DNA from: Oribacterium asaccharolyticum ACB7
GTDB taxonomy: Bacteria; Bacillota; Clostridia; Lachnospirales; Lachnospiraceae
Assembly (NCBI RefSeq): GCF_000238075.1
Contig: NZ_JH414504.1
Coordinates: forward strand, 972,504 to 1,036,503
DNA length: 64,000 nt
Direction: 5' to 3'
Position numbers and translations under genes: made by a program. Below the pieces are notes generated by a model. That model was not told where the DNA came from. It searched no databases and saw nothing but the letters and a program-made list of their open reading frames with translations. Below, in pieces: positions 27,297-37,549 of this stretch (the stretch's first letter is position 1; every line of letters begins with the position of its first letter).

Positions 27297-28244
27297 CTAG
27301 CTCCTTTCCCTTTGAATGTAAACGGCAAAAACAATAATCATGGCCTTTACCACCTGTGCATACTGATCCGGAATATTGTTCATAACACAGGTCAACGTGA
27401 TACACTGCATAATCATTGCTCCCAGCACTGTGCCAAGCACTCTTGCTCTTCCTCCGCTCATCGGGGTACCACCAATAACTACCGCCGCAATGGCATCCAG
27501 CTCTGCCAGTTGACCCAGCGAACTTCCGGCAGCAACAGAAACTTTGGCAGCTTGCATGATTCCCGCTATAGCCGCAAAAAAGCCACTTAAGCCATAGACG
27601 AAGACAAATACCCTGTTCGTATGGATTCCCACCAGATTACTGGATTTGATGCTGTCTCCTACCGCCTGAATTTGAACACCCAAAGTTGTTTTCTTAATCA
27701 GAATCCAGATCAAAAGCACGGAAATGAAAATGGGAAGCAGCTGCACAGGAATAAGATTAAAAAACTTAAGCGTACCAAAGTCGGAAAGCAGCTCTCCTCT
27801 CTCTCCTAAGGTATTAAAATAAATGTCTCTTCCGTCACAAAGTACCTGTGCCGCACCGCGAACACCGAGCATCAGCCCGAGGGTAATGACCATGGCCTGC
27901 AATTTCAATTTTCCAACCATGATTCCCGTGAACATTCCGATAAGGACCGCAAAACCTATACCGAGAAGAATTCCCGGGAAGATGCCGATCCTTTCCATAC
28001 ATTTCGCCATAACAACACCGGATAAAGCCATGAGAGACCCTACGGAGATATCAATTCCTCCCGTTGATATGACCAAAGTCATTCCCATCCCGCAAAGAAT
28101 GGTAGGGCAAAGCTGCGTAATGGAGTTCTGCAAGGTTCCGAGTCTGAAAAAATTCGGTGTGAATATACTGTTAAAAAGCAAAAGACCCGCCAAAAAAAGT
28201 AAGGAGGCATAATCAGAGAAACGACTGTTTTTACTTTGCTTCAT
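27297..28244 (-). CDS. Ribose/galactose-type sugar ABC transporter permease (first)
   Basis: 315 aa from ATG 28242-28244, with AAAGGAGG upstream; the start lies 14 bp inside the ATPase gene. Signatures of the BPD_transp_2 family are MGMTLVISTGGIDISVGSL and AVVIGGTPMSGGRARVLG. It forms the membrane channel together with the second permease. Confidence 0.92.
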   Translation of the reverse strand: MKQSKNSRFSDYASLLFLAGLLLFNSIFTPNFFRLGTLQNSITQLCPTILCGMGMTLVISTGGIDISVGSLMALSGVVMAKCMERIGIFPGILLGIGFAVLIGMFTGIMVGKLKLQAMVITLGLMLGVRGAAQVLCDGRDIYFNTLGERGELLSDFGTLKFFNLIPVQLLPIFISVLLIWILIKKTTLGVQIQAVGDSIKSSNLVGIHTNRVFVFVYGLSGFFAAIAGIMQAAKVSVAAGSSLGQLAELDAIAAVVIGGTPMSGGRARVLGTVLGAMIMQCITLTCVMNNIPDQYAQVVKAMIIVFAVYIQRERS

Positions 28245-29751
28245 CCTCTTCTCCCTCCTTTGCATCTTCCGCAATCAGCGTCATGATGGAATCTTCAAAA
28301 ATGGCATCTCCTTCTATCTCGCCCCTGACTTTTCCGTCTCGAAGTACTACCACTCTGTGACAGTTTCTCGCAAGCTCACTCAGCTCCGAGGAAATCATCA
28401 AGACGGAAATGCCTTCCGCGGATAAGCCCTGTATCAACTTCTCTATCTCTTCCTTTGCACCGACATCAATTCCTCTGGTCGGTTCATCCAGAATCATCAG
28501 CTTCGGATTCATACACATCCAACGTGCCAGCAAGACTTTTTGCTGGTTTCCTCCGCTCAGATTGCGAATCTTTTGCGCAAGGGAAGGCGTTTTAATATTG
28601 AAAAGTTCCACATAGCGTTTAGCCAGTTCTTTCTGCTTTTTAAAGTCGATGAAACCATGTTTCTGCAACTTTGGAAGCATGGCAATCGTCATATTTTCTT
28701 CTACGGAAAGATTCGGCAGTATCCCCTCCGTCTTCCGGTCTTCGGTGCAAAATCCCATTCCTTTTTCAATAGACTTGGATGGATTTCTCCGGAAATAGGC
28801 TTCGTCCATCCAAAAAACCTCTCCTTCCCCTGCCTTCTCCGTTCCGAAAAGCAGTTCGGCAAGCTCCGTCCTTCCCGATCCGAGAAGACCGGCGAGCCCC
28901 AGGATTTCTCCTTTTCTGATGGAAAGGTTTACTCCGGAAAGGCGCATGGCAAGCTTGGCATTCTTAACGGACAGCAATGTCTCCGCATCGGAAAAGCTTT
29001 TTTTATCCTCTCGTTCTCTCTCTTTCCATTCCTTTCCTATCATAAGAGATATGAGCTTATACTGATCTATATCCTGCACTGCATAACGTCCCACCGTTTC
29101 TCCGTCTCGGAAAATGGTCAAATTATCGCAGATTTCATACACTTCATCCAATTTATGACTGATAAATAAAACACTGATTTTCTTTTCTTTCAGTTGTCGA
29201 ATAATGCGAAATAATACCCTCACCTCAGTTTGATCCAAGGAGGACGTCGGCTCATCCATAATCACAAGACGTGCCTTGGAACGCACAGCCCGGGCTATCG
29301 CCACCATTTGCTGAATTGCCGTAGAATAATGATTCAGACTTTTCGTCACATCAATCTCCAGCCCCAAGTCCGACAGCGCCTTTTCAGCCTCATCCTGCAT
29401 TGCTTTTCTATCCAGGAAAAAGGCATTTTTTTTCAGTTCTCTTCCCAAAAACATATTCTCGTAAACGGTCTGATACGGAATCAGGTTTAATTCCTGGTAA
29501 ATAGTCGAAATCCCGATTTCTCCCGCCTCGGCAGGAGACTTACAATGGATTTCCTCCCCTGCAAAATAAATTTTCCCCTGATCTCTTCCGTATACTCCCG
29601 TCAATACCTTAATCAATGTGGACTTTCCGGCTCCGTTTTCTCCCATCAGAGCATGAACCTCGCCCTCTTCCACCTCAAGGCTTATTCCTTTTAGCGCTTT
29701 GACTCCGGGAAAGGATTTTTCCACCCCTTCCATCCTTAACAGCACGCTCAT
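28231..29751 (-). CDS. Sugar ABC transporter ATPase, duplicated type (RbsA/MglA-like)
   Basis: 506 aa with two ATPase halves. The first has Walker A MGENGAGKST, the signature region HYSTAIQQMVAIARA and Walker B LVIMDEPTSS. The second has the variant LLGSGRTELAEL in place of Walker A, as is normal in this family, with LSGGNQQKVLLARW and LMILDEPTRGIDVG. It drives the two permeases encoded downstream. AAGGAGG precedes the start. A hairpin with a T-run separates it from the binding-protein gene. Confidence 0.95.
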   Translation of the reverse strand: MSVLLRMEGVEKSFPGVKALKGISLEVEEGEVHALMGENGAGKSTLIKVLTGVYGRDQGKIYFAGEEIHCKSPAEAGEIGISTIYQELNLIPYQTVYENMFLGRELKKNAFFLDRKAMQDEAEKALSDLGLEIDVTKSLNHYSTAIQQMVAIARAVRSKARLVIMDEPTSSLDQTEVRVLFRIIRQLKEKKISVLFISHKLDEVYEICDNLTIFRDGETVGRYAVQDIDQYKLISLMIGKEWKEREREDKKSFSDAETLLSVKNAKLAMRLSGVNLSIRKGEILGLAGLLGSGRTELAELLFGTEKAGEGEVFWMDEAYFRRNPSKSIEKGMGFCTEDRKTEGILPNLSVEENMTIAMLPKLQKHGFIDFKKQKELAKRYVELFNIKTPSLAQKIRNLSGGNQQKVLLARWMCMNPKLMILDEPTRGIDVGAKEEIEKLIQGLSAEGISVLMISSELSELARNCHRVVVLRDGKVRGEIEGDAIFEDSIMTLIAEDAKEGEEDEAK

Positions 29752-29802
29752 TTCCCCTCCTTACCATCCAATATTTCTTGGAAACTTCGGCGTTTTTTGC
29801 TG

Positions 29803-29873
29803 AAAAAAAGACTGTGAAAGAGCGGAAAACTACGGCTCAAAAAGCACGAAGACATAATTTTCTTCTTTCACAG
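29803..29873 (-). terminator. Intercistronic hairpin between binding-protein and ATPase genes
   Basis: On the minus strand CTGTGAAAGA (29812-29821 complement) pairs with TCTTTCACAG (29864-29873), with a loop of 42 bases, and the 3' side is followed by TTTTTTT. Such hairpins stabilise or partly terminate the abundant binding-protein message and so reduce downstream transporter expression. Confidence 0.65.
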
Positions 29874-29887
29874 CCCCAAATACTTCT

Positions 29888-30937
29888 TTAGAATCCTAAG
29901 TCAACCTGTACATTCTCTTTTGTGTACAGGGTATCTTCATTGGTAATGTTTTCCGGAACGGTATCACCCTTAGCAATCTTTCCGATGGTCTCCACAACAA
30001 TCGGTCCGAAATAAGGAGAACAGGTGCAGGAAGCCAGCTGTCTTCCGGCTTCAATATCCTTAAATGCCGCCTTTGTTCCATCAATTCCCAGAATCAGAAT
30101 GTCCTTACCGGGAGTCAGTCCGGCTGCTTCGATTGCCTTCATGGCACCCTGCGCCATATCATCGGTAACACAGTAAACCGCATTAATATTCTCTCCCCCC
30201 TGAGCCTGGAGTATATTTTCCATAACGGCCTGTGCCTTATCCATAAGCCATTGTCCGTCCTGCTCGGCAACTACCTTGAACTTGGAAGAATCCAGGGTAT
30301 TTACAAAGCCGTCCTGTCTATCTGTGGAGGTGGAAGAATCATAACCGCCGTTGATGATTACAACGTTTCCGCCGTCCGGTAAAGCAGTCTCCAAAGCCTT
30401 GGCGCACTGCTCTCCCTCCCAAACAAAGTCGGAACGGATGGAAGTTGTAAAATACTTTCCCGCTTCTCCGTCAATGGCACGGTCAACGAGAATAACCGGA
30501 ATCTTTGCCTCCATAGCCTCTTCCAGGGCACTCTGCAAACCATTGTTCTCTAAAGGAGCAACCACCAGATAATCCACTTTTGCGGCAACCAGGTCACGAA
30601 TATCGGATTCCTGTGTAGCAATATCTCCTCCGGCATCCTTGACTACCAGCTTTCCGCCGGCTTCCTCTACTGCCTTCTTAATGCTGTCCGTCTCTGTTGT
30701 TCTCCATGCGGACATGCTGTCGGTCTGTGCAAAGCCAACTGTTTTTCCCTCCAGAGATACCGCTTCACCCGCATCGGTCTTTTCACCCGCTTTTTCCGTC
30801 TCTGCAGCTTCCTTTGCCTCGCTTCCGGCCTCTGTTTGCGCCGCCTTTGTCTCTGTGCCCTTGGCGCTTCCGCCACCGCAGGCCATAAGAGATGCTGCCA
30901 TAATAGCGGACAAGGCAACACTGAGCATTTTCTTCAT
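29888..30937 (-). CDS. Sugar-binding lipoprotein of ABC transporter
   Basis: 349 aa, AAAAGGAGG upstream. The lipoprotein signal has SLMACGGG as its lipobox. A Thr/Glu/Ala-rich linker (residues about 22-60) leads to a type I periplasmic-binding fold of the RbsB class (VGFAQTDSMSAWRTTETDSI, VDYLVVAPLENNGLQSAL, ITNEDTLYTKENV). It captures the sugar outside the membrane. First gene of the operon with ATPase, two permeases and the GH2 enzyme. Confidence 0.93.
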   Translation of the reverse strand: MKKMLSVALSAIMAASLMACGGGSAKGTETKAAQTEAGSEAKEAAETEKAGEKTDAGEAVSLEGKTVGFAQTDSMSAWRTTETDSIKKAVEEAGGKLVVKDAGGDIATQESDIRDLVAAKVDYLVVAPLENNGLQSALEEAMEAKIPVILVDRAIDGEAGKYFTTSIRSDFVWEGEQCAKALETALPDGGNVVIINGGYDSSTSTDRQDGFVNTLDSSKFKVVAEQDGQWLMDKAQAVMENILQAQGGENINAVYCVTDDMAQGAMKAIEAAGLTPGKDILILGIDGTKAAFKDIEAGRQLASCTCSPYFGPIVVETIGKIAKGDTVPENITNEDTLYTKENVQVDLGF

Positions 30938-31067
30938 AATCTTCCTCCTTTTTTCTTGTGCGAAAATATTCTCAAATAAAGAACTCTTTTTCTACTCAAT
31001 TTGTGAGATTCCTCTCGCACTTCTTTTGTTCATTTGGCAAAACAGCATAAAAACTTTACCAATTTCT

Positions 31068-31105
31068 TCATCTATATAGATGATTGCAACAAGCACAGTA
31101 TAGCA
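31068..31105 (-). promoter_or_regulatory. Extended -10 promoter and palindromic operator of the sugar operon
   Basis: The minus strand shows TGCTATACT, an extended -10 (TATACT at 31097-31102), with no good -35. The start site would be near 31090. A perfect 16-bp palindrome, TCATCTATATAGATGA, lies at 31068-31083, just inside the transcript, an ideal place for a repressor. The leader to the binding-protein start is about 150 bases. No cognate regulator is encoded nearby. Confidence 0.6.
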
Positions 31106-31404
31106 TAGTTTCCATATTTTTATCTATCATTTTCCTTCCCTTTTTCAAATGAAATACCGCAGGCTTCACGAGCAAAACTCGTTGAAAATACGATGTTATA
31201 TCTAAAATACACGGTATTCGTTATAGATCAAAATTTTTCTTCTATTTATTGCATTCTGCTCTATTTTTTTCTTATAGGAAAACAAAATAGGTCGATGAAT
31301 GCTCTAGGTATCTTTTATAGATAAAAGATAAATGTATTCTTATTCTATGGAGTATCTTTGGAGAAGAAGATTACTCTACGTAAAAAGCAAGGAAGGATTT
31401 CTGT
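31106..31404. other. Intergenic region between divergent sugar operon and chemoreceptor
   Basis: No gene is supported. It contains a short hairpin ACGAG-CAAAA-CTCGT inside wider arms AATACCG / CGGTATT (about 31154-31216), AT-rich flanks, and a possible chemoreceptor promoter TTGCAT-N18-TATAGG around 31250-31279. I see no flagellar sigma-28 promoter. Confidence 0.4.
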
Positions 31405-33630
31405 ATGAAAACGAAGGATTCGAAAAAAGCGGCAAGACAAAAGGAGGCAAAGGGGCTCAGTTTAAGTACCCGTTTGTCTATCACCCTGGGTCTATTGGGA
31501 TTTCTCATTATACTCGGATTAAGCTACTTTATTGTTGACCTGGGAAGCCAATCCACGAAAAAAAATCTAGATAAAAACATGGATGACCTGCTCACTTTAA
31601 CAGGAGAAAAAACCGAGGATATTCTTGGTGAAATCACGACTCTCTCCGGTAGCATGAAAGAATCAATCAGCTTTGTATGGGGACAAAAGGATGAAATCGG
31701 CGGAGTTCCGGCAAATCCTTGGAAAATCAATGAGAAAAAAGACAATCAATTGATTCCGGAGCAGATTACACCGATGTCCGGTACGACTTTTCGCTCTCGT
31801 ATCTTAGACCGAGAAGTGCCCGCGAGCCGATACAATGCGGAAGTTGTGATGATGAACTCCATGTATTCCACCCTCAAAAGTAACCCCAATATTACAGGTG
31901 TTGGATATTTCTTTGAAGCAAACAAAGTAATCGACGGTGTAAAAGACTACGGTCCCTATACAACCTTTAAAAGTGTAGAAACCAGAGACATCATCAACTA
32001 TCCATTTGATTACTACAAAGATAAAAGCTATTACACCACTGCAAAGAGCACACAGAAACCGACCCTCACAGTTGCCTATACCTTGGATGAGGATCCCAGT
32101 AAAACCGTGATTTCCATTTGTGATCCCATTATTGCCGACAATGACTTTAAAGGGGTTATCACGATTGAGATGGATTTAGCCTCTTTTGATGCTTTAAAGC
32201 ATGAGGATTCCCGTTTCCCCAGTCTTTTCACTTCCGTAATAGACAGTGACGGAAACTTTATGTATGTCTCCAACGAAAGTTTAAAGGGAAAGAACCTCAC
32301 AGATGCCGTAACAAAAGAAGATTTTTCTGCAATCAGCGAAAAAATGAAGGAAGGTAATCCCTTCCACATGACAGTCATCAATAGCTCCGGTGTGAAAAGA
32401 CGCGTTTATCTCGCTCCTACGGAGTTTGGAAATACCACCTGGTGGAGTCTTATGAGTATTGCGGACAGCGACTATCAGCAAGTAACCCGCAGGTTAATTA
32501 CCTTAGCACTGCTCATTGGTTTATCCGGTACCGTCATTCTTATCGTAGCAACCTACCTTCTGGTCAAGAAAACCTTGAATCCGCTTAAGATGATTGCCCA
32601 AGTCGGAGACCAGCTTGCAAGCGGTAATCTGAACGTGGAAGTAAAATATGACAAGAAGGACGAAATCGGACATCTGGCAGACTCCTTTAAAAATGTCACG
32701 ACAAGGATAAAGGCAATCATTCTGGAACTGAATGAAAAGCTCAGCGCCATTTCTCAGGGAAATTTCCGTGTGGATTTGTCCAATGAAGAAAACTATCCCG
32801 GAGACTATAAGCCTCTGCTTCATTCCTTACGAGATATTACAAAAGATTTATCCCATACCATGACGGAAATTAAAAATTCCGCAGAGGAAGTCAATTCCGG
32901 AGCGGAGCAGGTTTCCAACAGTGCACAGGCACTTTCTCAAGGTGCTACGGAACAGGCTTCTTCCATAGAAGAGCTTGGTGCTACAATGAACGATATTTCC
33001 GAAAAGATTAAGGGAACTGCCGAACAATCCTTAAAAGCAAATAAGCTAAGTCGGGAATCTGTAGAAGCTGTAGAAATCAGTAATAAGAAGATGGAAGAAA
33101 TGTCCGTTGCCATGCAGGAAATCACGGACAAATCCAATGAAATCAGTAAGATCATTAAGACTATTGATGACATTGCCTTCCAGACCAACATTCTTTCCTT
33201 AAATGCCGCAATTGAGGCAGCACGTGCCGGAGCAGCCGGAAAGGGCTTTGCGGTGGTTGCGGATGAAGTCGGAAATCTTGCACAGAAATCCGCTAAAGCC
33301 GCACAAAATACCAGCTCTTTAATCGCGGAAACCATTGATGCGGTAGAAAGAGGAGCGCAAATCAGTAATGAAACTGCAGAGTCCATGGAACTGGTTAAGA
33401 CCAAGGCTAAGGATATTACGGAAATTATTGAAAAAATCAGCAGTGCCTCCGAAGCGCAGGCAGCCGGCATTAAACAACTAACCATCGGTGCAGACCAGAT
33501 TTCTTCCGTTGTACAAACCAACTCCGCAACCGCTGAAGAGTCAGCAGCTGCATCGGAAGAGCTTTCCGGACAGGCAAACATTATGAATGAACTGGTATCC
33601 AGGTTCCAAGTAATAGAAAATGAAGGCTAA
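31405..33630 (+). CDS. Methyl-accepting chemotaxis protein with Cache-type sensor
   Basis: 741 aa. Membrane helix 1 is at about residues 27-48, followed by an extracellular double-Cache-like sensor of about 310 residues ([19 protein letters not shown]), helix 2 at about 365-385, HAMP ([12 protein letters not shown]), and the cytoplasmic signalling coiled coil with hairpin tip [18 protein letters not shown] and [14 protein letters not shown]. It should sense small organic molecules and control CheA. No che or flagellar gene is in the window. Divergent from the sugar operon, so it might respond to the same sugar (inference). Confidence 0.94.
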   Translation: MKTKDSKKAARQKEAKGLSLSTRLSITLGLLGFLIILGLSYFIVDLGSQSTKKNLDKNMDDLLTLTGEKTEDILGEITTLSGSMKESISFVWGQKDEIGGVPANPWKINEKKDNQLIPEQITPMSGTTFRSRILDREVPASRYNAEVVMMNSMYSTLKSNPNITGVGYFFEANKVIDGVKDYGPYTTFKSVETRDIINYPFDYYKDKSYYTTAKSTQKPTLTVAYTLDEDPSKTVISICDPIIADNDFKGVITIEMDLASFDALKHEDSRFPSLFTSVIDSDGNFMYVSNESLKGKNLTDAVTKEDFSAISEKMKEGNPFHMTVINSSGVKRRVYLAPTEFGNTTWWSLMSIADSDYQQVTRRLITLALLIGLSGTVILIVATYLLVKKTLNPLKMIAQVGDQLASGNLNVEVKYDKKDEIGHLADSFKNVTTRIKAIILELNEKLSAISQGNFRVDLSNEENYPGDYKPLLHSLRDITKDLSHTMTEIKNSAEEVNSGAEQVSNSAQALSQGATEQASSIEELGATMNDISEKIKGTAEQSLKANKLSRESVEAVEISNKKMEEMSVAMQEITDKSNEISKIIKTIDDIAFQTNILSLNAAIEAARAGAAGKGFAVVADEVGNLAQKSAKAAQNTSSLIAETIDAVERGAQISNETAESMELVKTKAKDITEIIEKISSASEAQAAGIKQLTIGADQISSVVQTNSATAEESAAASEELSGQANIMNELVSRFQVIENEG

Positions 33631-33667
33631 TAAGATATTAAGCCAGCTCACGTCACGATAGATATTT

Positions 33668-33713
33668 AAGGGGCTGTGAAAAATCAAAATGATTTTTCAC
33701 AGCCCCTTTTTTT
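33668..33713 (+). terminator. Strong terminator after the chemoreceptor gene
   Basis: AAGGGGCTGTGAAAAATC pairs with its complement across the loop AAAAT and is followed by a run of Ts. Confidence 0.92.
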
Positions 33714-33739
33714 CTATTGACGATTATTCTATTCCTTCC

Positions 33740-34675
33740 CTATCCTCTTCTATTCCTTTCCTCGCTGCTTTTCCTATTTTCGTCGCTGTATTTCTTTCCC
33801 CTCTGTATTTCCTCGTACTTCACTCTTTTCAGAAAAAGATACTGCAGGACAATACTCACAATAACAAGGACAAGAGAAAGTGCCTGGGAAACCGCAATTC
33901 CCGTACCGAAAAGCATCAAAGAGTCTGCACGAAGCCCCTCGATAAAGAAGCGTCCCAAGCCGTAAAGCCCTAAGTAAAGGAAGAAAATCTGCCCCTTAAA
34001 CTTCTTTCTTCTCGAAAACCATAGGAGAAAGAAGAAAACACAAAGGTCCCATACACTCTCATACAGGAAGGTGGGATGCACCTGCACATAGCTGATTCCA
34101 TCTATATTTTGCAGATGAGCCGCCACATTATCATTGATCATCAAAGGATTCACAATCGCTTCCTTTATCCGCATGGCAAAGAGAGAGTTTGTATAGCCTC
34201 CGAAGGCCTCCGCATTAAAGAAGTTTCCCCAGCGTCCCATAGCCTGTCCGAGAATAAGTCCCAGTACACCGGCATCCGCCATAGGAAAGAAATCCAGCTT
34301 CTTTTTCTTACAAAAAACAATACAGGTCGCAATTGCAGTAAGAACTCCTCCGTAAATCGCAAGTCCCCCCTGCCGGATATTTGGAATCTCCATAAGATGC
34401 TGAGAATAATAGTCCCATTCAAAGATGACATAGTAAATTCTTGCCCCAATTACCCCTAAAATGATAACAAATAGCGCGAAATCCTGGATATCATCCGCCT
34501 TATACCCGCATCTCACATACTCTTTACTTGCCACAAGCATCCCAAGCAACATTCCGCAGCCGATAATGATTCCATAAAAGGCAATGGTAAAACCGAAGGG
34601 GCTGATGTGGTTTACGAGATGTTTGATGCCAATCTGCAGATGCGGAAAATATAAATCATAGCCTTGAAAATTCAT
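33740..34675 (-). CDS. lgt: Prolipoprotein diacylglyceryl transferase
   Basis: 311 aa with about seven membrane helices. Family motifs are present: INPFGFTIAFYG-like at residues about 24-36 (SPFGFTIAFYG), the catalytic region GGLAIYGGV, and the signature MGRWGNFFNAEAFGG; HPTFLYES follows. Lgt moves diacylglycerol to the lipobox Cys, the first step in maturing lipoproteins such as the two encoded in this window. The last 35 residues are a charged cytosolic tail. It starts 10 bp after ligA. Confidence 0.96.
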   Translation of the reverse strand: MNFQGYDLYFPHLQIGIKHLVNHISPFGFTIAFYGIIIGCGMLLGMLVASKEYVRCGYKADDIQDFALFVIILGVIGARIYYVIFEWDYYSQHLMEIPNIRQGGLAIYGGVLTAIATCIVFCKKKKLDFFPMADAGVLGLILGQAMGRWGNFFNAEAFGGYTNSLFAMRIKEAIVNPLMINDNVAAHLQNIDGISYVQVHPTFLYESVWDLCVFFFLLWFSRRKKFKGQIFFLYLGLYGLGRFFIEGLRADSLMLFGTGIAVSQALSLVLVIVSIVLQYLFLKRVKYEEIQRGKKYSDENRKSSEERNRRG

Positions 34676-34685
34676 TTGTACTCCT

Positions 34686-36677
34686 CTATTCGCCTTGTAA
34701 GAGCTTTAAGAAATCCTCCTCCGAAAGAATCGGAATGCCGAGTTCCTGTGCTTTCTTATTCTTGCTGCTGGTAGAATTCTTGTCATTGTTAATTAGATAA
34801 GAAGTATTTTTCGAAACGGAAGAAGCGGTGCTTGCCCCAGCCTTTCGAATCTCCTCCTCCAGCTCCTTTCGATTTTGAAAATGGTTTAAAGAGCCCGTAA
34901 TTACAAAAACCTTGCCGGAAAGTGCAGTATTTTCCGCTCTCTCCTCCTTATGGAGATGCAGTATGGATAAGAGTTTCCGGAAAAGCCTGCAATTTTCTTC
35001 TTCTTTAAAATAACGGACAATGCTTTCTCCCAGTATTGGTCCTATCCCTTTGATGGACACAACCTCGCTGAGCTCTGCTCGGGAAAGTGCCTCCGCATCA
35101 TCATGAAAGGCTTCCGAAAGGACTCTCGCATTACTTGCTCCGATTCCCCCGATTCCTAAACCGTAAAGGAGCCTCGCAAGGCTCGTTTCCCTTGCTTTCT
35201 CCGCATTTTCAATAAGCTTATCATAGGACTTCTGTCCGAAGCCCTCCATAGCGATAATCTCCTCCTTATGCTCTTTTAAGGAAAATAAATCCGGAAATTC
35301 CTGAATAAATCCCTTTCCGATAAATTTCTCCAAAGTCATTTCGGAAAGTCCCTCAATATTTAAGGCGTCACGACTTACAAAAAGAGCAAATTGCTTAATC
35401 CGCTTTGCCGGACAATGGGGATTTTCACAGTAAAGCATCTTTGCTTCCTTATCCTGTACAATCTTCGTTTCCTCGTGACAGGCAGGACAATGCTCCGGAA
35501 TCGGGAGCTGCCCCGACTTCGTGAGATTCTCCCCAATCTGCGGGATAATCATATTGGCCTTATAAACCGTAATTTCATCTCCGATTCCGAGCTTCAAGTC
35601 TTCCAGGTAGCTGATATTGTGAAGGCTCGCCCTGCTCACCACGGTCCCCTCCAGCTCGACCGGGTCAAATATCGCCACGGGATTGATAAGACCGGTTCTG
35701 CTGGGTGACCATTCCACCTCACGAAGAATGGTCTTTTCTTCCTCATCCTCCCATTTAAAAGCAAGGGCATTTCGAGGGAACTTGGCCGTAGTCCCGAGAC
35801 TCTTTCCGTAGCTTATATCGTCCATAAGGAGTACCAGACCGTCGGAGGGAAAATCATTTTTCTTGACCTGTTCGGAAAAGTCCGAAACAGCCCCGGGAAG
35901 CTCCTCTTTGTTTACCGTCCTGCGTCCCACAACCTGAAAGCCCTGTTGCTCTAAAAATTCGAATTCCGCTTCATGACTGTTATGAAAGTCGGGAAGCCCT
36001 CCACTCTCACGAGAGGACCTGTCCTCTCCCTCCTCTACCGATACAAGCGTAAAGGGGAAAAAATATACTCTTCTTTCCCAGGTGATTTTCGGGTCCAGTT
36101 GCCGAACGGAACCGGAGCAAAGATTCCTTGGATTCTTATATTTTGCCCCTTCTTCCGGAATTTCTTCATTGATTTTTGCGAAATCGGAATAGCGAATCAA
36201 CGCTTCTCCGCGAAGAACCAGCCTTCCTTTAAAGGGAATCCGTAAAGGAAGATTCCGAAAACGTTTTGCATTTTCCGTAACAATTTCTCCGATTCTGCCA
36301 TTTCCGCGGGTAACCGCTTTGACAAGCTCTCCCTTCTCATAAGTTATCACAACCGTAAGACCGTCGAGTTTCCAGGAAAGAATCCCCTTCTGCTCCCCGA
36401 GAAAGCTTTGTAAAGTCTCTACGGACTTTGTTTTATCAAGAGAAAGCATTGGGCTCGCATGCTCCTCCTTCGGAAGGGCCGTAGCTACGCTGTATCCGAC
36501 ATTTTGCGTGGGACTTGCAGACAGGACAATTCCTGTCTCTTCCTCAAGACGCACCAGTTCATCGTAGGCTTTGTCATATTCCAGGTTGGAAATAATCTCT
36601 TTTCCTTCCTGGTAATACGCCTTCCCCGCCTGATTTAAAAGCTCGACAAGCTCCTCTATCCGTTTTCTCTTATCCAT
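34686..36677 (-). CDS. ligA: NAD-dependent DNA ligase
   Basis: 663 aa, full length. The adenylation lysine is in WKLDGLTVV. An OB fold, a four-Cys zinc finger (CPACHEE and CENPHCPAK), helix-hairpin-helix repeats (EGFGQKSYDKL, KGIGPILGES) and a C-terminal BRCT domain follow in family order. It seals nicks in replication and repair. Adjacent to lgt with a 10-bp gap and downstream of the pseudouridine synthase. Confidence 0.97.
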   Translation of the reverse strand: MDKRKRIEELVELLNQAGKAYYQEGKEIISNLEYDKAYDELVRLEEETGIVLSASPTQNVGYSVATALPKEEHASPMLSLDKTKSVETLQSFLGEQKGILSWKLDGLTVVITYEKGELVKAVTRGNGRIGEIVTENAKRFRNLPLRIPFKGRLVLRGEALIRYSDFAKINEEIPEEGAKYKNPRNLCSGSVRQLDPKITWERRVYFFPFTLVSVEEGEDRSSRESGGLPDFHNSHEAEFEFLEQQGFQVVGRRTVNKEELPGAVSDFSEQVKKNDFPSDGLVLLMDDISYGKSLGTTAKFPRNALAFKWEDEEEKTILREVEWSPSRTGLINPVAIFDPVELEGTVVSRASLHNISYLEDLKLGIGDEITVYKANMIIPQIGENLTKSGQLPIPEHCPACHEETKIVQDKEAKMLYCENPHCPAKRIKQFALFVSRDALNIEGLSEMTLEKFIGKGFIQEFPDLFSLKEHKEEIIAMEGFGQKSYDKLIENAEKARETSLARLLYGLGIGGIGASNARVLSEAFHDDAEALSRAELSEVVSIKGIGPILGESIVRYFKEEENCRLFRKLLSILHLHKEERAENTALSGKVFVITGSLNHFQNRKELEEEIRKAGASTASSVSKNTSYLINNDKNSTSSKNKKAQELGIPILSEEDFLKLLQGE

Positions 36678-36792
36678 AGTTTCTCTTTCTGTTTTTAAAG
36701 TTATAGGATGAATACCTTACTCTTACTTACTCTTTCTTGCTCTTTTTTACGCTTCCTTATCCTTTTTCACATGTCCTTTTCATCATTCTCTC

Positions 36793-36821
36793 ATTATAAA
36801 AGCAGGGTAGCATTTACTTAA
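36793..36821 (-). promoter_or_regulatory. Probable ligA promoter... overlapping the rluB-type stop codon
   Basis: On the minus strand TTAAGT (36816-36821) and a perfect TATAAT (36793-36798) are 17 bp apart. The -35 overlaps the last codons of the pseudouridine synthase gene; ligA starts about 115 bp downstream. The -35 is weak. Confidence 0.5.
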
Positions 36822-37536
36822 GCCCCAGCTCTTCTTTCCGAATCTCCCGATATTCTCCGGGCTTTAGCCCGTCCACAGTCAGATTCATGATGCGTACCCT
36901 TTTTAAACGTTTTACCCTGTATCCGAGCGTCTCACACATTCTCCGAATCTGACGATTAAGCCCCTCTGTTAAAATGATATGAAACTGCCTCTTTCTCTGC
37001 ATAACCGGAATATTTTCCTCCTGAAAAACTACACAGGGCTTCGTCGTTCTATCCAGCTCCTTAAGATAGACACCTTCTCGCATTTCCCGCAGGAAATGCT
37101 TTGTGATATCCTCTTCCACTGTCACGATATATTCCTTCTCTTTTTCGCTCCTGGACTTGTTGATTTGATTAACCAGCTCGCCTTGATTGGTAAGAAGGAG
37201 GAGCCCTTCGGAATCCTTATCGAGCCGTCCGATCGGGTAAATACGCTCGGGATAATGGATATCCTCTATGACATTTTTCCCTCTGTCCTTCTCTCCTGTC
37301 GTGCAAATCACTCCGCGCGGCTTGTAATAGGCAAGAAGAACCTCTTTCGGCTTTTCCCGCTTCTCTCCTTGTCCGGAAATGAACTTTCCGTCCATTTCTA
37401 TATCTTCTTCTCCGCTGATTTCCTGCCCAAGACTTGCTGCCTCTCCGTTCACCTTAATTTTCCCTTCGGAAATTAAACGGTCCGCCTCTCTTCTTGAGCA
37501 AATCCCCATGGAGGATAGCCATTTATTGATTCGCAT
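36814..37536 (-). CDS. rluB: RsuA/RluB-family rRNA pseudouridine synthase
   Basis: 240 aa from ATG 37534-37536, with GGAGAG upstream; a TTG 12 bp earlier overlaps that site. An N-terminal S4 RNA-binding domain (RINKWLSSMGICSRREADRL) precedes the catalytic domain, whose Asp is in GRLDKDSEGLLLLTN; LNRQIRRMCETLGY is the second family motif. It modifies a uridine in large- or small-subunit rRNA; RluB and RsuA cannot be fully separated from motifs alone. It begins 13 bp after the small HigA-like remnant. Confidence 0.9.
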   Translation of the reverse strand: MRINKWLSSMGICSRREADRLISEGKIKVNGEAASLGQEISGEEDIEMDGKFISGQGEKREKPKEVLLAYYKPRGVICTTGEKDRGKNVIEDIHYPERIYPIGRLDKDSEGLLLLTNQGELVNQINKSRSEKEKEYIVTVEEDITKHFLREMREGVYLKELDRTTKPCVVFQEENIPVMQRKRQFHIILTEGLNRQIRRMCETLGYRVKRLKRVRIMNLTVDGLKPGEYREIRKEELGLK

Positions 37537-37549
37537 ATTTCTCTCCAAT

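Noticed and set aside
32937..33581. 214-residue frame antisense to the chemoreceptor
   Set aside because: Repetitive Ser/Ala composition arises from the coiled-coil codons of the chemoreceptor on the other strand.
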